Source: Enterobacter ludwigii (lineage in GTDB: Bacteria; Pseudomonadota; Gammaproteobacteria; Enterobacterales; Enterobacteriaceae). Taken from it: a DNA stretch of 64,000 nt. Positions 10,061 through 19,993 of this stretch are shown piece by piece (the stretch's first letter is position 1; each line of letters begins with the position of its first letter). A model generated the notes under the pieces. The model had not been told where the DNA came from. It was given only the letters and a program-made list of their open reading frames with translations, and ran no database searches. The stretch covers positions 2,170,001 through 2,234,000 of the forward strand of contig NZ_CP017279.1 in the NCBI RefSeq assembly GCF_001750725.1. The letters are read 5' to 3'. The position numbers were made by a program, and so were the translations under genes.

Positions 10061-11003
10061 CGCGGTAGCTGTTATCCAGCAAGGTAAAATGGAAGTGGTG
10101 CGCTGAAGAGAGCACCACTTCTTTTGTTTTGGTCACGAAGATTGCTTCAATGTCGGGTCGTGCACGCAGCGCTGAACAGCCTTTACTGACGCCCATGCCG
10201 TACATCAGCGTGGTCCAGATATCACCGTCAATGGAGTTTTTCGAAATGATGGTGACGCTGTCCAGTTCGTTATCCAGCGGATAGCCGGTACGCGGGTCAA
10301 GTATGTGGTGATAACGCCTGCCATTTTGCTCAAAAAAGCGTTCGTAGGTACCCGATGTCACCACCGACATGTTCTCTACGGTCATCGTACCGATCAGCGC
10401 CTCCCCGGCGAACGGTTTTTTGAGCCCCACGCTCCAGCCCCCTTCAGGTGAACCCAGCGTCTGGATATTACCGCCAAGATTAATAAGCCCCAGTTGAGCG
10501 CCCTCTTTACGCAGGTAATCGCGCACTCTGTCGGCGATATAGCCTTTGGCGATGGCCCCCAGATCAATCTCCATGCCCGCCCGGGTCAGGAACACGCTGC
10601 TGCTGGCCTCATCAAGGACCACATCCTCAGGATGGGTAATGGCGAGCAACGACGCGATTTCATCGGCAGGCGGAACGCTATCTCCCCGAAAACCGATTTT
10701 CCAGCGTTTCACCAGCGGGCCGATGGCCAGGTTAAATGCGCTGTCCTTGAGCTGGCTTGCCGCTTTCGCACAGCGGATAAGCTCAAAAACCGGGCGACTG
10801 ACGGTGACAGGATGCTGACCGGCAGCATGGTTGATATCCATCACCTGCGAGCTGGCACGGTTGACGGTCAGCAGGTCTTCATACTGTTTAATCAGTCTAA
10901 AAACGCGAGAAGCGAGGGCTTCATCATGAGAGAAAAGCTTCAGGAGAATGGGCGATCCCATCAGAACGGCGGAGTAACTGTAGACGCGGTGGTCAGAAGA
11001 CAT
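10041..11003 (-). CDS. apbE: Cytoplasmic FAD:protein FMN transferase, ApbE family
   Basis: 320 residues with ApbE motifs: DLGAIAKGY (147-155), INLGGNI (174-180), HILDPRTGYP (233-242) and the metal-site region SIDGDIWTT (257-265). ApbE moves FMN from FAD onto a Ser/Thr of target flavoproteins. There is no signal peptide or lipobox, unlike periplasmic ApbE, so it should act in the cytoplasm. The gene lies 65 bases downstream of the fumarate reductase gene, whose product carries the FMN-attachment motif and is the obvious substrate; Klebsiella has a comparable apbE next to a soluble fumarate reductase. Confidence 0.92.
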   Translation of the reverse strand: MSSDHRVYSYSAVLMGSPILLKLFSHDEALASRVFRLIKQYEDLLTVNRASSQVMDINHAAGQHPVTVSRPVFELIRCAKAASQLKDSAFNLAIGPLVKRWKIGFRGDSVPPADEIASLLAITHPEDVVLDEASSSVFLTRAGMEIDLGAIAKGYIADRVRDYLRKEGAQLGLINLGGNIQTLGSPEGGWSVGLKKPFAGEALIGTMTVENMSVVTSGTYERFFEQNGRRYHHILDPRTGYPLDNELDSVTIISKNSIDGDIWTTLMYGMGVSKGCSALRARPDIEAIFVTKTKEVVLSSAHHFHFTLLDNSYRVTDSTA

Positions 11004-11024
11004 GGTGCAAGCTCCCTGGTTGAA

Positions 11025-11053
11025 ATGCCGGATACACGGCGCGTATCCGGCAT
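11025..11053. repeat. REP-type palindrome between frd-like gene and apbE
   Basis: An 11-bp perfect stem, ATGCCGGATAC and GTATCCGGCAT, with a 7-base loop. It resembles enteric REP (repetitive extragenic palindrome) units (GCCGGATACGGCG type). Located in the 65-base gap of the fumarate reductase-apbE operon, where it could stabilise the upstream message and lower apbE expression. Confidence 0.7.
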
Positions 11054-11068
11054 ACCCTTACGGCTGAC

Positions 11069-13849
11069 TTACGCCCTTTTCGCGCGCATCGCCGCCTGAT
11101 GTCCGGCAAGCGTACCAAAAATAATGATATCTGCCACCGCGTTACCCCCGATGCGGTTACCACCGTGGATACCACCGACCACTTCACCGGCCGCAAATGC
11201 CCCTGGCAGCACGTTGTGGTTGCTGTCCAGTACGCAGGTTTCGGTGTTAATGGTCACACCGCCCATGGTGTGGTGCACGCCCGGCGCAATCTGAATGGCA
11301 TAGAATGGCCCTTCGTTGATTGGCGCACGCAGCGCGGTCGTACGGCCAAAATCGTCATCGTGCTGTTTTTCAACAAAGCCGTTGTAACGCTCCAGGGTCG
11401 CCAGGAAAGCGTGGTAATCCATACCCAGGGCTTCAGCCAGCGCTTTAGGTGAGCTGGCGCTGGTGACAAACCCTTTGGCGATGTACTCATCTGCCGCTTT
11501 GTTTTTGGCGCGGACATGCTCATCAAAGACGATGTAAGCGTATTTCTCCGGCAGGGCGATAATCTGTGCAGAGACTTTATCGCGGGTTTCCATCTCGTTG
11601 AAGAAACGGTTCCCCTGCTGGTTCACCAGAATCGCCCCGCCACCGCGGATGGATTCGGAAATCAGGTACGAGGTTTTCTGCTCAACGGTTGGGTGGATCT
11701 GGATTTCACCCATATCGACCGTACCGGCGCCAATACGCTCCAGCAGCGCGATACCGCCCCCTGTCGCCCCTTTGTGGTTGGTGGTCACGAAACCTTCCAG
11801 GTCAGGACGGTACTTCACCACCATCTGGCTATTGGCGCTGAAACCACCGGTAGCCACAATGACGCTTTTGGTTGCTACGGTAAGGGTTTCGTTTTCTTCC
11901 GTGGTCAGACGTACGCCGGTGACTTCGCCGTTCTCGAAGAGAATGTCGCTGACCGACGTATCGAGCATGACCTCGATGTTGCGTTTGTTGACGTTACGCA
12001 CCAGGCCGCTAATCAGATAGCCGCCCACCGCAGAACCGTCTTTTGGACGGTGAGTACGGTCGATGCTCATCCCGCCGGTGGTGGTGATGTCGTTGAGCAT
12101 AATGCCGCGGGTCGCCAGCCACTCGATCGCCTGCGGGGCATTTTCAACAAAGCGGCGCAACAGTTCCGGGTTGTTCTTGTTTTTACCGCCTTTCAGGCTT
12201 TCCTGATAGAACAGCTCTTTGCTGTCCTGAATTCCTTTCACCCGCTGGAAGCGTGTTTCCGCGGCGTTCATCCCCGCAGACGCTTTAATGGTGTTACCGC
12301 CGATGGAGGGCATTTTCTCAACAATCAGCACGCTTGCGCCTTCGTCATGCGCCTGGATTGCTGCGGCCAGACCCGCGCCACCGCTACCGACCACCACAAC
12401 GTCAACGCTTCGGGTCTCGTTCGGGTCGACACCCTCTTCGGCTGCCAGCGCTTTGCTGGATTTCAGCATGGCTTTGGACACCGCTTTTTTGACCGCTTCA
12501 CTCTGGCTGGTTGCACCGGTAATGGCATCCACGTGCGGGGTGTTTGCATCCAGAATACGGGTGCGGATCTCTTCGAAGCTGGTGACAAACTCAACGTCCT
12601 GGGTCGGGCCAGAAGCCAGTTCAATGTCGGCGATGCGGTCGGTCTCCAGGCTGACGTTAATCACCAGTTCGTTGCTATCGTCCCGAACATTCTCAATAAA
12701 CATGCCCGGTTTAAATTTCGATTCACCCATGCTCATATCGCGGATCATCGCCTCCACCAGCGAGAAACGCCACAGCGGCCCAGGGATGCTTAGCGCTTCG
12801 CGTCGGGTGCTGTCCATAAACAGTTCCAGCGTTTCTCCCGCCGCGATGCGGTCTGTCCAGTCCGGATAGGCGATGGTGGCGCGGCCTACGGCGATAAGAT
12901 CGTAGCCATGTTCCAGCGCCTCGTTCGCATCCGCGGCATTGACCACGCCACCGACGCCCATGACCGGCACCTGCGCCAGCGTGTCAGAACGCATTGCGCG
13001 GTATTTTTCGATAAGCGGGGTCGGATCCTGCGTGTCGACAATAGAAGGACGCAGGGTTGCGCCAACGGAGAAGTGCAGATAATCCACACCGCGCGCGGCC
13101 AGCTTTTCCAGCAGGTACATGGTGTCTTCAAAGCGGATGCCCGGCTCTTCCAGCTCTTCAGGGGAGAAGCGATAGCCGATGATAAAGGCGTCATCGGCGT
13201 ACTGGCGCACCATTTTATGGGTGATGTCGAGCACGGCCAGCGGGAATTTCGCGCGGTTATCGCGGCTGCCACCCCACTCGTCGTCACGCTGGTTAGAGTT
13301 TGGAGAGTAGAACTGCTGAATCAAATAGGTGTTGGCCCCATGGATTTCAACGCCATCGAAACCCGCCTGAATCGCACGGCGTACTGCTTCACCGAACTTA
13401 CCGATCATCCCTTCGACTTCTTCCCCCGTCAGGGCAACCGGCGTGGCGGCGCCGTCACGTGGCGCGGCAACGGCACTTGGCCCCACCGGGGTGCGGCCAC
13501 CTATCAGTTTCGGATCAACCATGCGGCCGCCGTGGTAGATCTGCAGCAGCGCTTTAGATCCTTTGGACTTAATCGCCTCAGCGATCTTCGCCAGCCCGGC
13601 GATTTTCTCGTCGTTATCAATGCCAATCGCCCCCGGGAAGGCGAGACCGAGATCGTCAACAAAGCAGCACTCAACAATAATGGTACCAATACTGCCTGAG
13701 CGGGCACGATAGTACTCAACCAGCTCGCTGGTCACCGTACCGTCGTAATAACCGGTACAGGTCGTCATAGGGGCCATTAACAAACGGTTTTTCAGTTCGG
13801 TACCATTCGGTAATGTGAAGGGGCTTAGAATACGTTCGTTAGTGCTCAT
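11069..13849 (-). CDS. Soluble NADH:fumarate reductase-type flavoprotein (OYE + FMN-bind + FAD domains)
   Basis: 926 residues in three parts. Residues 1-370 are an Old Yellow Enzyme-like FMN barrel (NRLLMAPMTT, GVEIHGANTYLIQQF, GYDLIAVGRATIAYPDW). Residues about 375-465 are an FMN-bind domain with the flavinylation motif DAITGATSQS (441-450), where Thr447 is the expected acceptor. Residues 482-926 are a fumarate-reductase FAD domain (VVVVGSGGAGLAAA, IHPTVEQ, HHTMGGVTI, GGIHGGNRIGGNA). No signal peptide. The same layout is known from a cytoplasmic NADH:fumarate oxidoreductase of Klebsiella pneumoniae, so it probably reduces fumarate to succinate using NADH. Forms an operon with apbE; the start follows TTTGGAG. 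Confidence 0.9.
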   Translation of the reverse strand: MSTNERILSPFTLPNGTELKNRLLMAPMTTCTGYYDGTVTSELVEYYRARSGSIGTIIVECCFVDDLGLAFPGAIGIDNDEKIAGLAKIAEAIKSKGSKALLQIYHGGRMVDPKLIGGRTPVGPSAVAAPRDGAATPVALTGEEVEGMIGKFGEAVRRAIQAGFDGVEIHGANTYLIQQFYSPNSNQRDDEWGGSRDNRAKFPLAVLDITHKMVRQYADDAFIIGYRFSPEELEEPGIRFEDTMYLLEKLAARGVDYLHFSVGATLRPSIVDTQDPTPLIEKYRAMRSDTLAQVPVMGVGGVVNAADANEALEHGYDLIAVGRATIAYPDWTDRIAAGETLELFMDSTRREALSIPGPLWRFSLVEAMIRDMSMGESKFKPGMFIENVRDDSNELVINVSLETDRIADIELASGPTQDVEFVTSFEEIRTRILDANTPHVDAITGATSQSEAVKKAVSKAMLKSSKALAAEEGVDPNETRSVDVVVVGSGGAGLAAAIQAHDEGASVLIVEKMPSIGGNTIKASAGMNAAETRFQRVKGIQDSKELFYQESLKGGKNKNNPELLRRFVENAPQAIEWLATRGIMLNDITTTGGMSIDRTHRPKDGSAVGGYLISGLVRNVNKRNIEVMLDTSVSDILFENGEVTGVRLTTEENETLTVATKSVIVATGGFSANSQMVVKYRPDLEGFVTTNHKGATGGGIALLERIGAGTVDMGEIQIHPTVEQKTSYLISESIRGGGAILVNQQGNRFFNEMETRDKVSAQIIALPEKYAYIVFDEHVRAKNKAADEYIAKGFVTSASSPKALAEALGMDYHAFLATLERYNGFVEKQHDDDFGRTTALRAPINEGPFYAIQIAPGVHHTMGGVTINTETCVLDSNHNVLPGAFAAGEVVGGIHGGNRIGGNAVADIIIFGTLAGHQAAMRAKRA

Positions 13850-14460
13850 AATAGAAACTCCAAACTTTAAAATTAAGAATTCGTTATCGGGCTCAGTTTT
13901 ATTTCGATTTTTTACTCCGATGTCATAATACTAATATAATGATTTTTTTAGTTTCTAAAGCTATTACGTTAGTTAAAAAACTATTTAATCCCTTCAATAA
14001 CATTAATAACACATTGGTGTTAGCAATATTAATTACTCTATTCACAATCCTTTAAACACTGTTAACGTATCAATGAACTTTTCACGATCCCAAGAGACAA
14101 AGACAAACCATTAAAAACAAAGAGTTATATGAAAATGGCTATTTGAAATGTTAACAACATTGAGTAAAATCCATATCAAAATAAATAATACCCACATACG
14201 CCAGAGTGGTTATTATCAACTGAACAAAAACACCCCCGCAATTCTATTTTTTTGATCACGATCAAGCATCGAGACAGTCAAAGGCGCAATATATAAATAT
14301 CATCAATTTTTAATTTAGCGCATCAAAAATGCGTTAAATCGCTATTACTGAAATAGCAAATGCGCACCTTTAGTAACTAAATAAAATAAAAACAAACTAA
14401 AGAAAGCAAATGAATATTTCAGCGCATAACCGAATTCCTGACAACTTAAGACGCGAAACT
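13850..14460. promoter_or_regulatory. Divergent regulatory region of the fumarate reductase and dicarboxylate transporter genes
   Basis: About 600 AT-rich bases with no convincing gene. It should hold the leftward promoter of the reductase gene and the rightward promoter of the transporter gene. It contains a consensus-perfect FNR box (listed separately) and several direct TTAAT/TAATA repeats of the sort DcuR may bind; the latter cannot be assigned by eye. Confidence 0.55.
14252..14265. promoter_or_regulatory. FNR binding site (TTGAT-N4-ATCAA)
   Basis: TTGATCACGATCAA matches the FNR consensus at all ten fixed positions. A TATAAA-like -10 element at about 14292-14297 would place the box centre near -41 to -44 relative to a rightward start around 14300, the class II activation position. 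It would turn on the transporter-fumarase genes without oxygen. The site is about 400 bases from the reductase gene. Confidence 0.85.
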
Positions 14461-15969
14461 ATGAATACAAAAACTGCTGTAACGCCCCCTGTGGCGAGTC
14501 AAGCATCCAACGGAAAGGCAAAACGTCTGCTAATGATGTCATTGCCCGTTGTCGTTGCCGTGCTGTTACTGTTTGTTCCGGTCCCGGAAGGGCTTCCTCC
14601 TTACGCGTGGCACTACTTCGCTATCTTTGTCGGCGTGATTGTCGGTTTGATCTTCGAACCGCTGCCAGGCGCGGTCATTGGCCTGACCGGCGTCGTGGCG
14701 ATTGCGCTCTGCAGCCAGTGGGTGTTGTTCAGCCCGGAACAATTGGCTGACCCGAAATTCAAACTGGCGGGTGCCTCCTTTAAATGGGCCGTGAGCGGTT
14801 TTGGTAACTCTACCGTATGGCTGATTTTCGGTGCCTTCATGTTTGCCGCAGGCTATGACAAAACCCGCTTCGGCCGCCGTCTGGCGCTGATTCTGGTGAA
14901 ATATCTGGGTCGTCGCAGCCTGACGCTCGGTTACGCTATCACCTTCGCGGACCTGCTGCTGGCACCGTTTACACCTTCCAACACCGCGCGTAGCGGCGGG
15001 ACCATCTATCCGATTATCGCTAACCTGCCGCCGCTGTATGGTTCGAAACCGAACGATCCAAGCGCGCGTAAAATTGGTTCTTACCTGATGTGGGTGGCGA
15101 TCACCGCGGCCTGTATTACCAGCTCAATGTTCCTGTCTGCCCTCGCGCCGAACCTGCTGGCGCTGGCGCTGGTGAAAAGCACCGTGGGGATCGACATCTC
15201 CTGGGGCACCTGGTTTATCGCATTCCTGCCGCTGGGCGTGCTGCTGATTCTGACCATGCCGCTGCTGGCCTACTGGTTCTACCCGCCTGAAGTTAAAGTG
15301 AACAACGAAGTGCCACTGTGGGCGACCCGTGAACTGGAAAAACTGGGCAAACTGTCCCGTAACGAAATCCTGCTGCTGATTTTCGTCTGCTGTGCGCTGC
15401 TGATGTGGATCTTCGCCGCCGCGTGGATTGAACCGGCAATGGCTGCACTGTTAATCGTGGGTCTGATGCTGTGGACCGGGGTGCTGGAGTGGAACGATAT
15501 CACCGGGAATAAAGCCGCCTGGAACACCTTCGTCTGGTTCGCCACCCTGGTTGCACTGGCGGATGGCCTCTCCTCCACGGGCTTCATTAGCTGGCTGGGT
15601 AAAGAAGGCGGTCTGCTGATGAGCGGTATCTCGCCGGGTGTTGCCACCATCGTACTGCTGCTGGCGTTCTACCTGCTGCACTACCTGTTTGCCAGCACCA
15701 CCGCACACACAACAGCGCTGCTGCCAGCGATGCTGACCATCGCCTCTACCATTCCGGGCATGAATATGGAGGTGTTCGTCCTGCTGATGGTGACCTCCCT
15801 GGGTGTCATGGGGATTATCACCCCTTACGGTACCGGCCCTAGCCCTATCTACTACGGTAGCGGCTACCTGCCAACCAAAGACTACTGGCGCCTCGGCACC
15901 ATCTTTGGTGCCATCTTCCTGGCGGCCCTGCTGCTGATTGGTTATCCGTGGATGTCCATGATGTTCTGA
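14461..15969 (+). CDS. DASS-family (CitT/TtdT-like) dicarboxylate/citrate:succinate antiporter
   Basis: 502 residues with 11-13 hydrophobic segments. Family motifs include PVPEGLPPYAWHYFAIF, FTPSNTARSGGTIYPI, FASTTAHTTALLPAM and GIITPYGTGPSPIYYGSGYL, the last close to E. coli TtdT. DASS exchangers import tartrate, citrate or fumarate against succinate. With fumarase and fumarate reductase alongside, uptake of malate, citrate or fumarate with succinate export is likely; exact substrate is uncertain. An in-frame ATG at 14410 would add 17 residues; neither start has a strong ribosome site and I prefer the shorter form. Likely FNR-activated. Confidence 0.86.
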   Translation: MNTKTAVTPPVASQASNGKAKRLLMMSLPVVVAVLLLFVPVPEGLPPYAWHYFAIFVGVIVGLIFEPLPGAVIGLTGVVAIALCSQWVLFSPEQLADPKFKLAGASFKWAVSGFGNSTVWLIFGAFMFAAGYDKTRFGRRLALILVKYLGRRSLTLGYAITFADLLLAPFTPSNTARSGGTIYPIIANLPPLYGSKPNDPSARKIGSYLMWVAITAACITSSMFLSALAPNLLALALVKSTVGIDISWGTWFIAFLPLGVLLILTMPLLAYWFYPPEVKVNNEVPLWATRELEKLGKLSRNEILLLIFVCCALLMWIFAAAWIEPAMAALLIVGLMLWTGVLEWNDITGNKAAWNTFVWFATLVALADGLSSTGFISWLGKEGGLLMSGISPGVATIVLLLAFYLLHYLFASTTAHTTALLPAMLTIASTIPGMNMEVFVLLMVTSLGVMGIITPYGTGPSPIYYGSGYLPTKDYWRLGTIFGAIFLAALLLIGYPWMSMMF

Positions 15970-15975
15970 TCCCTG

Positions 15976-16010
15976 ACCGCCGGACTACCCCTCCGGCGGT
16001 TTTATTTTTT
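15976..16010 (+). terminator. Terminator/attenuator between transporter and fumarase genes
   Basis: Stem ACCGCCGG (15976-15983) and CCGGCGGT (15993-16000), 9-base loop, then TTTATTTTTT. It is a strong intrinsic terminator and sits directly before the GGAG ribosome site of the fumarase gene. Fumarase expression must depend on readthrough; no separate promoter fits in the gap. Confidence 0.85.
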
Positions 16011-16024
16011 TGGAGCAATACGCT

Positions 16025-17674
16025 ATGTCAAACAAACCGTTTTACTACCAGAACCCCTTCCCTCTCGCACACGACGATACCGAATACTATCTGCTGACCA
16101 AAGAACACGTCTCTGTTGCCGAATTTGAGGGTCAGGAGATCCTGAAAGTGGAACCCGAAGCGCTGACGCTGCTGGCACAGCAGGCTTTCCACGACGCCGC
16201 CTTTATGCTGCGCCCTTCGCATCAGAAACAGGTTGCCGCGATTCTTAACGACCCACAAGCCAGCGAAAATGATAAATACGTTGCCCTGCAGTTCCTGCGC
16301 AACTCTGAAATCGCGGCCAAAGGCGTGCTGCCCACCTGCCAGGATACCGGCACGGCGATCATCATGGGTAAAAAAGGCCAGCGCGTCTGGACCGGTGGCG
16401 GTGACGAAGCCGCGCTGAGTCAGGGTGTCTATAACACCTACATCGAAGATAACCTGCGTTATTCCCAGAATGCCGCGCTGGATATGTATAAAGAGGTCAA
16501 TACCGGCACTAACCTGCCTGCGCAGATCGATCTCTACAGCGTCGACGGGGACGAGTATAAATTCCTGTGCATGGCAAAAGGCGGCGGTTCCGCGAATAAA
16601 ACCTACCTCTATCAGGAAACCAAAGCGCTGATTACCCCGGCGAAGCTGAAAAACTACCTGGTTGAGAAAATGCGTACCCTGGGTACCGCGGCCTGCCCGC
16701 CTTACCATATTGCCTTCGTGATTGGGGGAACGTCGGCTGAAGCGACGCTGAAAACCGTTAAGCTCGCCTCAACGCGCTATTACGACGCGCTGCCCACCGA
16801 AGGCAACGAACACGGTCAGGCGTTCCGTGATGTTCAGCTCGAACAGGAACTGCTTCAGGAAGCACAGAACCTCGGCCTGGGCGCACAGTTTGGCGGGAAA
16901 TACTTCGCCCATGATATTCGCGTGATCCGTCTGCCGCGCCACGGTGCCTCCTGCCCCATTGGCATGGGCGTCTCCTGCTCCGCTGACCGCAACATCAAAG
17001 CCAAAATCAACCGCGACGGTATCTGGATTGAAAAACTGGAGCACAATCCGGGCCAGTATATTCCAGAATCCCTGCGTCAACAGGGTGAAGGCGACGTGGT
17101 CAGCATCAATCTGAATAAGCCGATGAAGGAGATCCTGGCCCAGCTTTCCGCGCACCCGGTTTCTACCCGCCTGTCGCTGAACGGCACCATCATCGTGGCG
17201 CGCGACATTGCCCACGCGAAGCTGAAAGAGCTGCTCGACAACGGTGAAGAACTGCCGCAGTACGTCAAAGACCATCCAATCTACTACGCAGGCCCGGCCA
17301 AGACTCCGGAAGGCTATGCATCAGGCTCTCTCGGCCCAACCACGGCTGGACGGATGGATTCGTACGTCGACCTGCTGCAGTCTCACGGTGCGAGCATGAT
17401 CATGCTGGCGAAAGGCAACCGTAGCCAGCAGGTGACCGATGCCTGTCATAAGCACGGCGGTTTCTACCTCGGCAGCATCGGCGGCCCGGCGGCGGTACTG
17501 GCACAAAACAGCATCAAGCGTCTGGAGTGCGTGGCCTATCCTGAGCTGGGTATGGAAGCCATCTGGAAAATCGAAGTGGAAAACTTCCCGGCGTTTATCC
17601 TGGTGGATGACAAAGGTAACGACTTCTTCCAGCAGATCCAGAATCAGCAGTGCAATGGGTGTTCACAGCGCTGA
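16025..17674 (+). CDS. fumB: Class I [4Fe-4S] fumarate hydratase (FumB/FumA type)
   Basis: 549 residues, very close to E. coli FumB throughout. It interconverts malate and fumarate with an oxygen-labile [4Fe-4S] cluster; the three cluster cysteines are seen in LPTCQDTG (Cys105), TAACPPYH and GASCPIGMG. The start at 16025 ([13 protein letters not shown]) matches FumB; an upstream in-frame ATG is not conserved. Linked to a dicarboxylate transporter and DcuSR, it fits the anaerobic (FumB) role, feeding fumarate to the neighbouring reductase. FumA is the alternative name by sequence alone. Confidence 0.92.
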   Translation: MSNKPFYYQNPFPLAHDDTEYYLLTKEHVSVAEFEGQEILKVEPEALTLLAQQAFHDAAFMLRPSHQKQVAAILNDPQASENDKYVALQFLRNSEIAAKGVLPTCQDTGTAIIMGKKGQRVWTGGGDEAALSQGVYNTYIEDNLRYSQNAALDMYKEVNTGTNLPAQIDLYSVDGDEYKFLCMAKGGGSANKTYLYQETKALITPAKLKNYLVEKMRTLGTAACPPYHIAFVIGGTSAEATLKTVKLASTRYYDALPTEGNEHGQAFRDVQLEQELLQEAQNLGLGAQFGGKYFAHDIRVIRLPRHGASCPIGMGVSCSADRNIKAKINRDGIWIEKLEHNPGQYIPESLRQQGEGDVVSINLNKPMKEILAQLSAHPVSTRLSLNGTIIVARDIAHAKLKELLDNGEELPQYVKDHPIYYAGPAKTPEGYASGSLGPTTAGRMDSYVDLLQSHGASMIMLAKGNRSQQVTDACHKHGGFYLGSIGGPAAVLAQNSIKRLECVAYPELGMEAIWKIEVENFPAFILVDDKGNDFFQQIQNQQCNGCSQR

Positions 17675-18568
17675 GTTTTTCCACAACGCCGGTAACAGCG
17701 ACAGCGTTTCAGCGATCCTCTCTCGCTTGTTGCTTCCCGGCTTCCAGATGGTCACCATCGTCTGACTTATCCCCTGGCTGCCCACTTCGGTGTGCAGCCT
17801 TTTTACCTTTTTCCACCCGGTCGGCTGGAAATGCGTCGGTAAGAATCCCCAGCCGCATCCCTGCTCCAGCAGGCCCCGCAACATCTCCAGCTCATTGGTG
17901 AAAAGGGTGTGCCCCGAAATCTGCAGACGACGCGCCACCGGCTCATCCGAGGCGGCGTGCATAATCACCTGCGGCACTAGCGACAACTCAAGCAGCGACA
18001 GCGGCTGCGTGGCTTCAGCGAACAGCGTGTTGCAGGCGTAGAAATCCATATCGATCGCCCCGAGCGCCCGCCACTCCATTTCATTACCCACACTGCGATT
18101 ACGTGCCTGGCAAATGCCCAGATCCGCCTGCCCGCTGGCCAGCATCGCTTCAGCCTCATCCCGGGAGGCGCTGACCAGGCTCAGACGTAAATGTCGCTTC
18201 GCCATCTCGCCAATCAGCGCCTGCAAAAATGGCCTTGAGGTAAAGGGATCGTAAACCAGCGTGATGTCCTGCGTAGCACGCTCCGGTACCGCGCTGGCAA
18301 ATGCCTCAAAGGCTTTCACCTGGCGCATCAGCAGGTGCGCCTGCCGCTGCAGCTGCTCGCCCTCAGGGGTCAGACGCAGCGTGCGTCCTTCACGCATAAA
18401 CAGCCTGTACCCTAATCCATCTTCGAGAAAATCAATCAGGTCGCGCAGCGTCGTACGATCTTTCCCGAGCTTCATCGCCGCTTTTGCCAGGCCACCGTAT
18501 TCCACCACGGCGGTAAACGCTTCCAGTTGGGCAAAGGAATAAATTACCGTCGACACGCCACTCTCCAT
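17663..18568 (-). CDS. LysR-family transcriptional regulator
   Basis: 301 residues: N-terminal winged helix-turn-helix ([40 protein letters not shown]) followed by a periplasmic-binding-like effector domain. The recognition helix departs from the usual LysR pattern ([11 protein letters not shown] in place of S-SAVSRQI), so its operator may be unusual. The 3' end overlaps the fumarase gene by 12 bases on the opposite strand. It is divergent from the serine hydrolase gene across a 92-base gap, which it may control; effector unknown. Confidence 0.85.
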   Translation of the reverse strand: MESGVSTVIYSFAQLEAFTAVVEYGGLAKAAMKLGKDRTTLRDLIDFLEDGLGYRLFMREGRTLRLTPEGEQLQRQAHLLMRQVKAFEAFASAVPERATQDITLVYDPFTSRPFLQALIGEMAKRHLRLSLVSASRDEAEAMLASGQADLGICQARNRSVGNEMEWRALGAIDMDFYACNTLFAEATQPLSLLELSLVPQVIMHAASDEPVARRLQISGHTLFTNELEMLRGLLEQGCGWGFLPTHFQPTGWKKVKRLHTEVGSQGISQTMVTIWKPGSNKRERIAETLSLLPALWKNSAL

Positions 18569-18660
18569 TCAGTTTTCGGGGGGAATTTCCCCCATTACGC
18601 GTTTTTTATTATAAGTCGCGGGTTCTTAAACTGAAGGCGTTCCTAATCACAGCGAGAAAA

Positions 18661-19971
18661 ATGATGAATTATCCTTCACTGAACCGCACGCTGCTGGCGG
18701 GCGTTGTAATTAGCCTGTGCAGCGGTCTGTTTGCGCCTGTCGCGCTGGCTGCCTGCGACGGTACTGACCTGGACACCTGCCCTGCTCCGTTCGACAAACA
18801 GCTTCCTGACACGCACAAGATGCTCACCTGGAGCCAGGCGGATCGCGTGGTCGGCTTTCGAAATGACTACCGCAACTACGCGGGAGATGTGTTCCATCAC
18901 GGCAACGCCACGCCGCTGCTCAGCACAGAGAAACCGCTCACTGACGCCCGCTATCAGGTCAACGGCAAGACCTATAACCTGCAGGACTACCTGAAACGTC
19001 AGAACGTGAGCGGCATGCTGGTACTGAAAGACGGCAAAATCGCGTGGAAATATCTCGGCGAAGGCAATACGGATACGACGTTCTGGACCTCCCGTTCGGT
19101 CGGGAAATCCGTGGTCTCAACGCTGGTTGGCGTGGCTCTCAAAGAGGGAAAAATTCGCTCACTCGACGACCTGGTCACGCAATACGAGCCAGACCTGAAA
19201 GGAACCGCCTGGGACGGCGTGACGTTAAAACAGCTGATCACCCACACCTCCGGCGTGGCATGGAACGAAGACTACACCAATCCCGCCTCCGATTTCGCGC
19301 AGCTCACCGAGTGTGAAGCGAAACCAGGCACCTATGACTGCGTGCGTAAACTGGTGTCCGGGCTGAAACGCGAACACCCGGCAGGCCAGCACTGGTCTTA
19401 CTCCTCCGGTGGCGCCTGGCTGTTGGGTGACGTGCTTGAGCGTGCAACGGGCATGACCCTGGCCGCCTATCTTGAGAAGAGCATCTGGCAGCCGTACGGC
19501 ATGGCGAGCGACGGTGTATGGCATGCCTACCGTAAAGGTCAGCATGATGTCGGCGCGCATGGCTTTAACGCCACGTTGGAAGACTGGGGACGCTTCGGGG
19601 AATTTATCCTGCATAACGGCACACTACCGAACGGCAAACAGATCCTGCCCGACAACTGGGTGAAAGACGCCTCACGCTGGACGCAGGCTGATGGCTCTGT
19701 CTCTGACGCACACCCGACCGGCTTGTACGGCTATCAGTGGTGGAACAACGAAGTGCCCGTCACGGCCACGAAGGTGGTGCCCGCGGCAAATGAGTCGCTG
19801 AAAGGCTCGCTCTGGGCGCTGGGGATCTTTGGGCAGATGATCATGGTAAACCAGGCGGAAAATCTGGTGATCGTTCAGTGGTCCACCTGGCCGCAGGCCG
19901 AACCGTCGTTTAGCGCACAGCCGCTGGAAGCCTCACTGATGTTCAGTGCGATTGCCAACGCGTTGCGGTAA
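18661..19971 (+). CDS. Secreted beta-lactamase-fold serine hydrolase
   Basis: 436 residues with a signal peptide (cleavage near VALAA, residue 30) and a class C beta-lactamase/penicillin-binding fold. The catalytic S-x-x-K is Ser146-Val-Gly-Lys149 (TSRSVGKS) and the tyrosine motif is Tyr247-Ser-Ser in HWSYSSGGAWLLG. This resembles the 6-aminohexanoate-dimer hydrolase/esterase branch rather than true AmpC enzymes, which have YAN. It probably hydrolyses an ester or amide in the periplasm; substrate unknown. Start choice: ATG at 18661 or the next codon at 18664. Followed by a terminator. Confidence 0.85.
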   Translation: MMNYPSLNRTLLAGVVISLCSGLFAPVALAACDGTDLDTCPAPFDKQLPDTHKMLTWSQADRVVGFRNDYRNYAGDVFHHGNATPLLSTEKPLTDARYQVNGKTYNLQDYLKRQNVSGMLVLKDGKIAWKYLGEGNTDTTFWTSRSVGKSVVSTLVGVALKEGKIRSLDDLVTQYEPDLKGTAWDGVTLKQLITHTSGVAWNEDYTNPASDFAQLTECEAKPGTYDCVRKLVSGLKREHPAGQHWSYSSGGAWLLGDVLERATGMTLAAYLEKSIWQPYGMASDGVWHAYRKGQHDVGAHGFNATLEDWGRFGEFILHNGTLPNGKQILPDNWVKDASRWTQADGSVSDAHPTGLYGYQWWNNEVPVTATKVVPAANESLKGSLWALGIFGQMIMVNQAENLVIVQWSTWPQAEPSFSAQPLEASLMFSAIANALR

Positions 19972-19993
19972 GTCGCGGTAAGTCATCGTTAAC

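Noticed and set aside
11516..12793. 425-codon open frame on the plus strand
   Set aside because: It lies antisense to the fumarate reductase gene, whose domains are all recognisable; the antisense frame has no known motif and arises from GC-rich codon bias.
18661..19971. AmpC beta-lactamase
   Set aside because: The S-x-x-K motif is present but the tyrosine motif is YSS rather than YAN and length and N-terminus differ; better placed with esterase/6-aminohexanoate hydrolase-like proteins.
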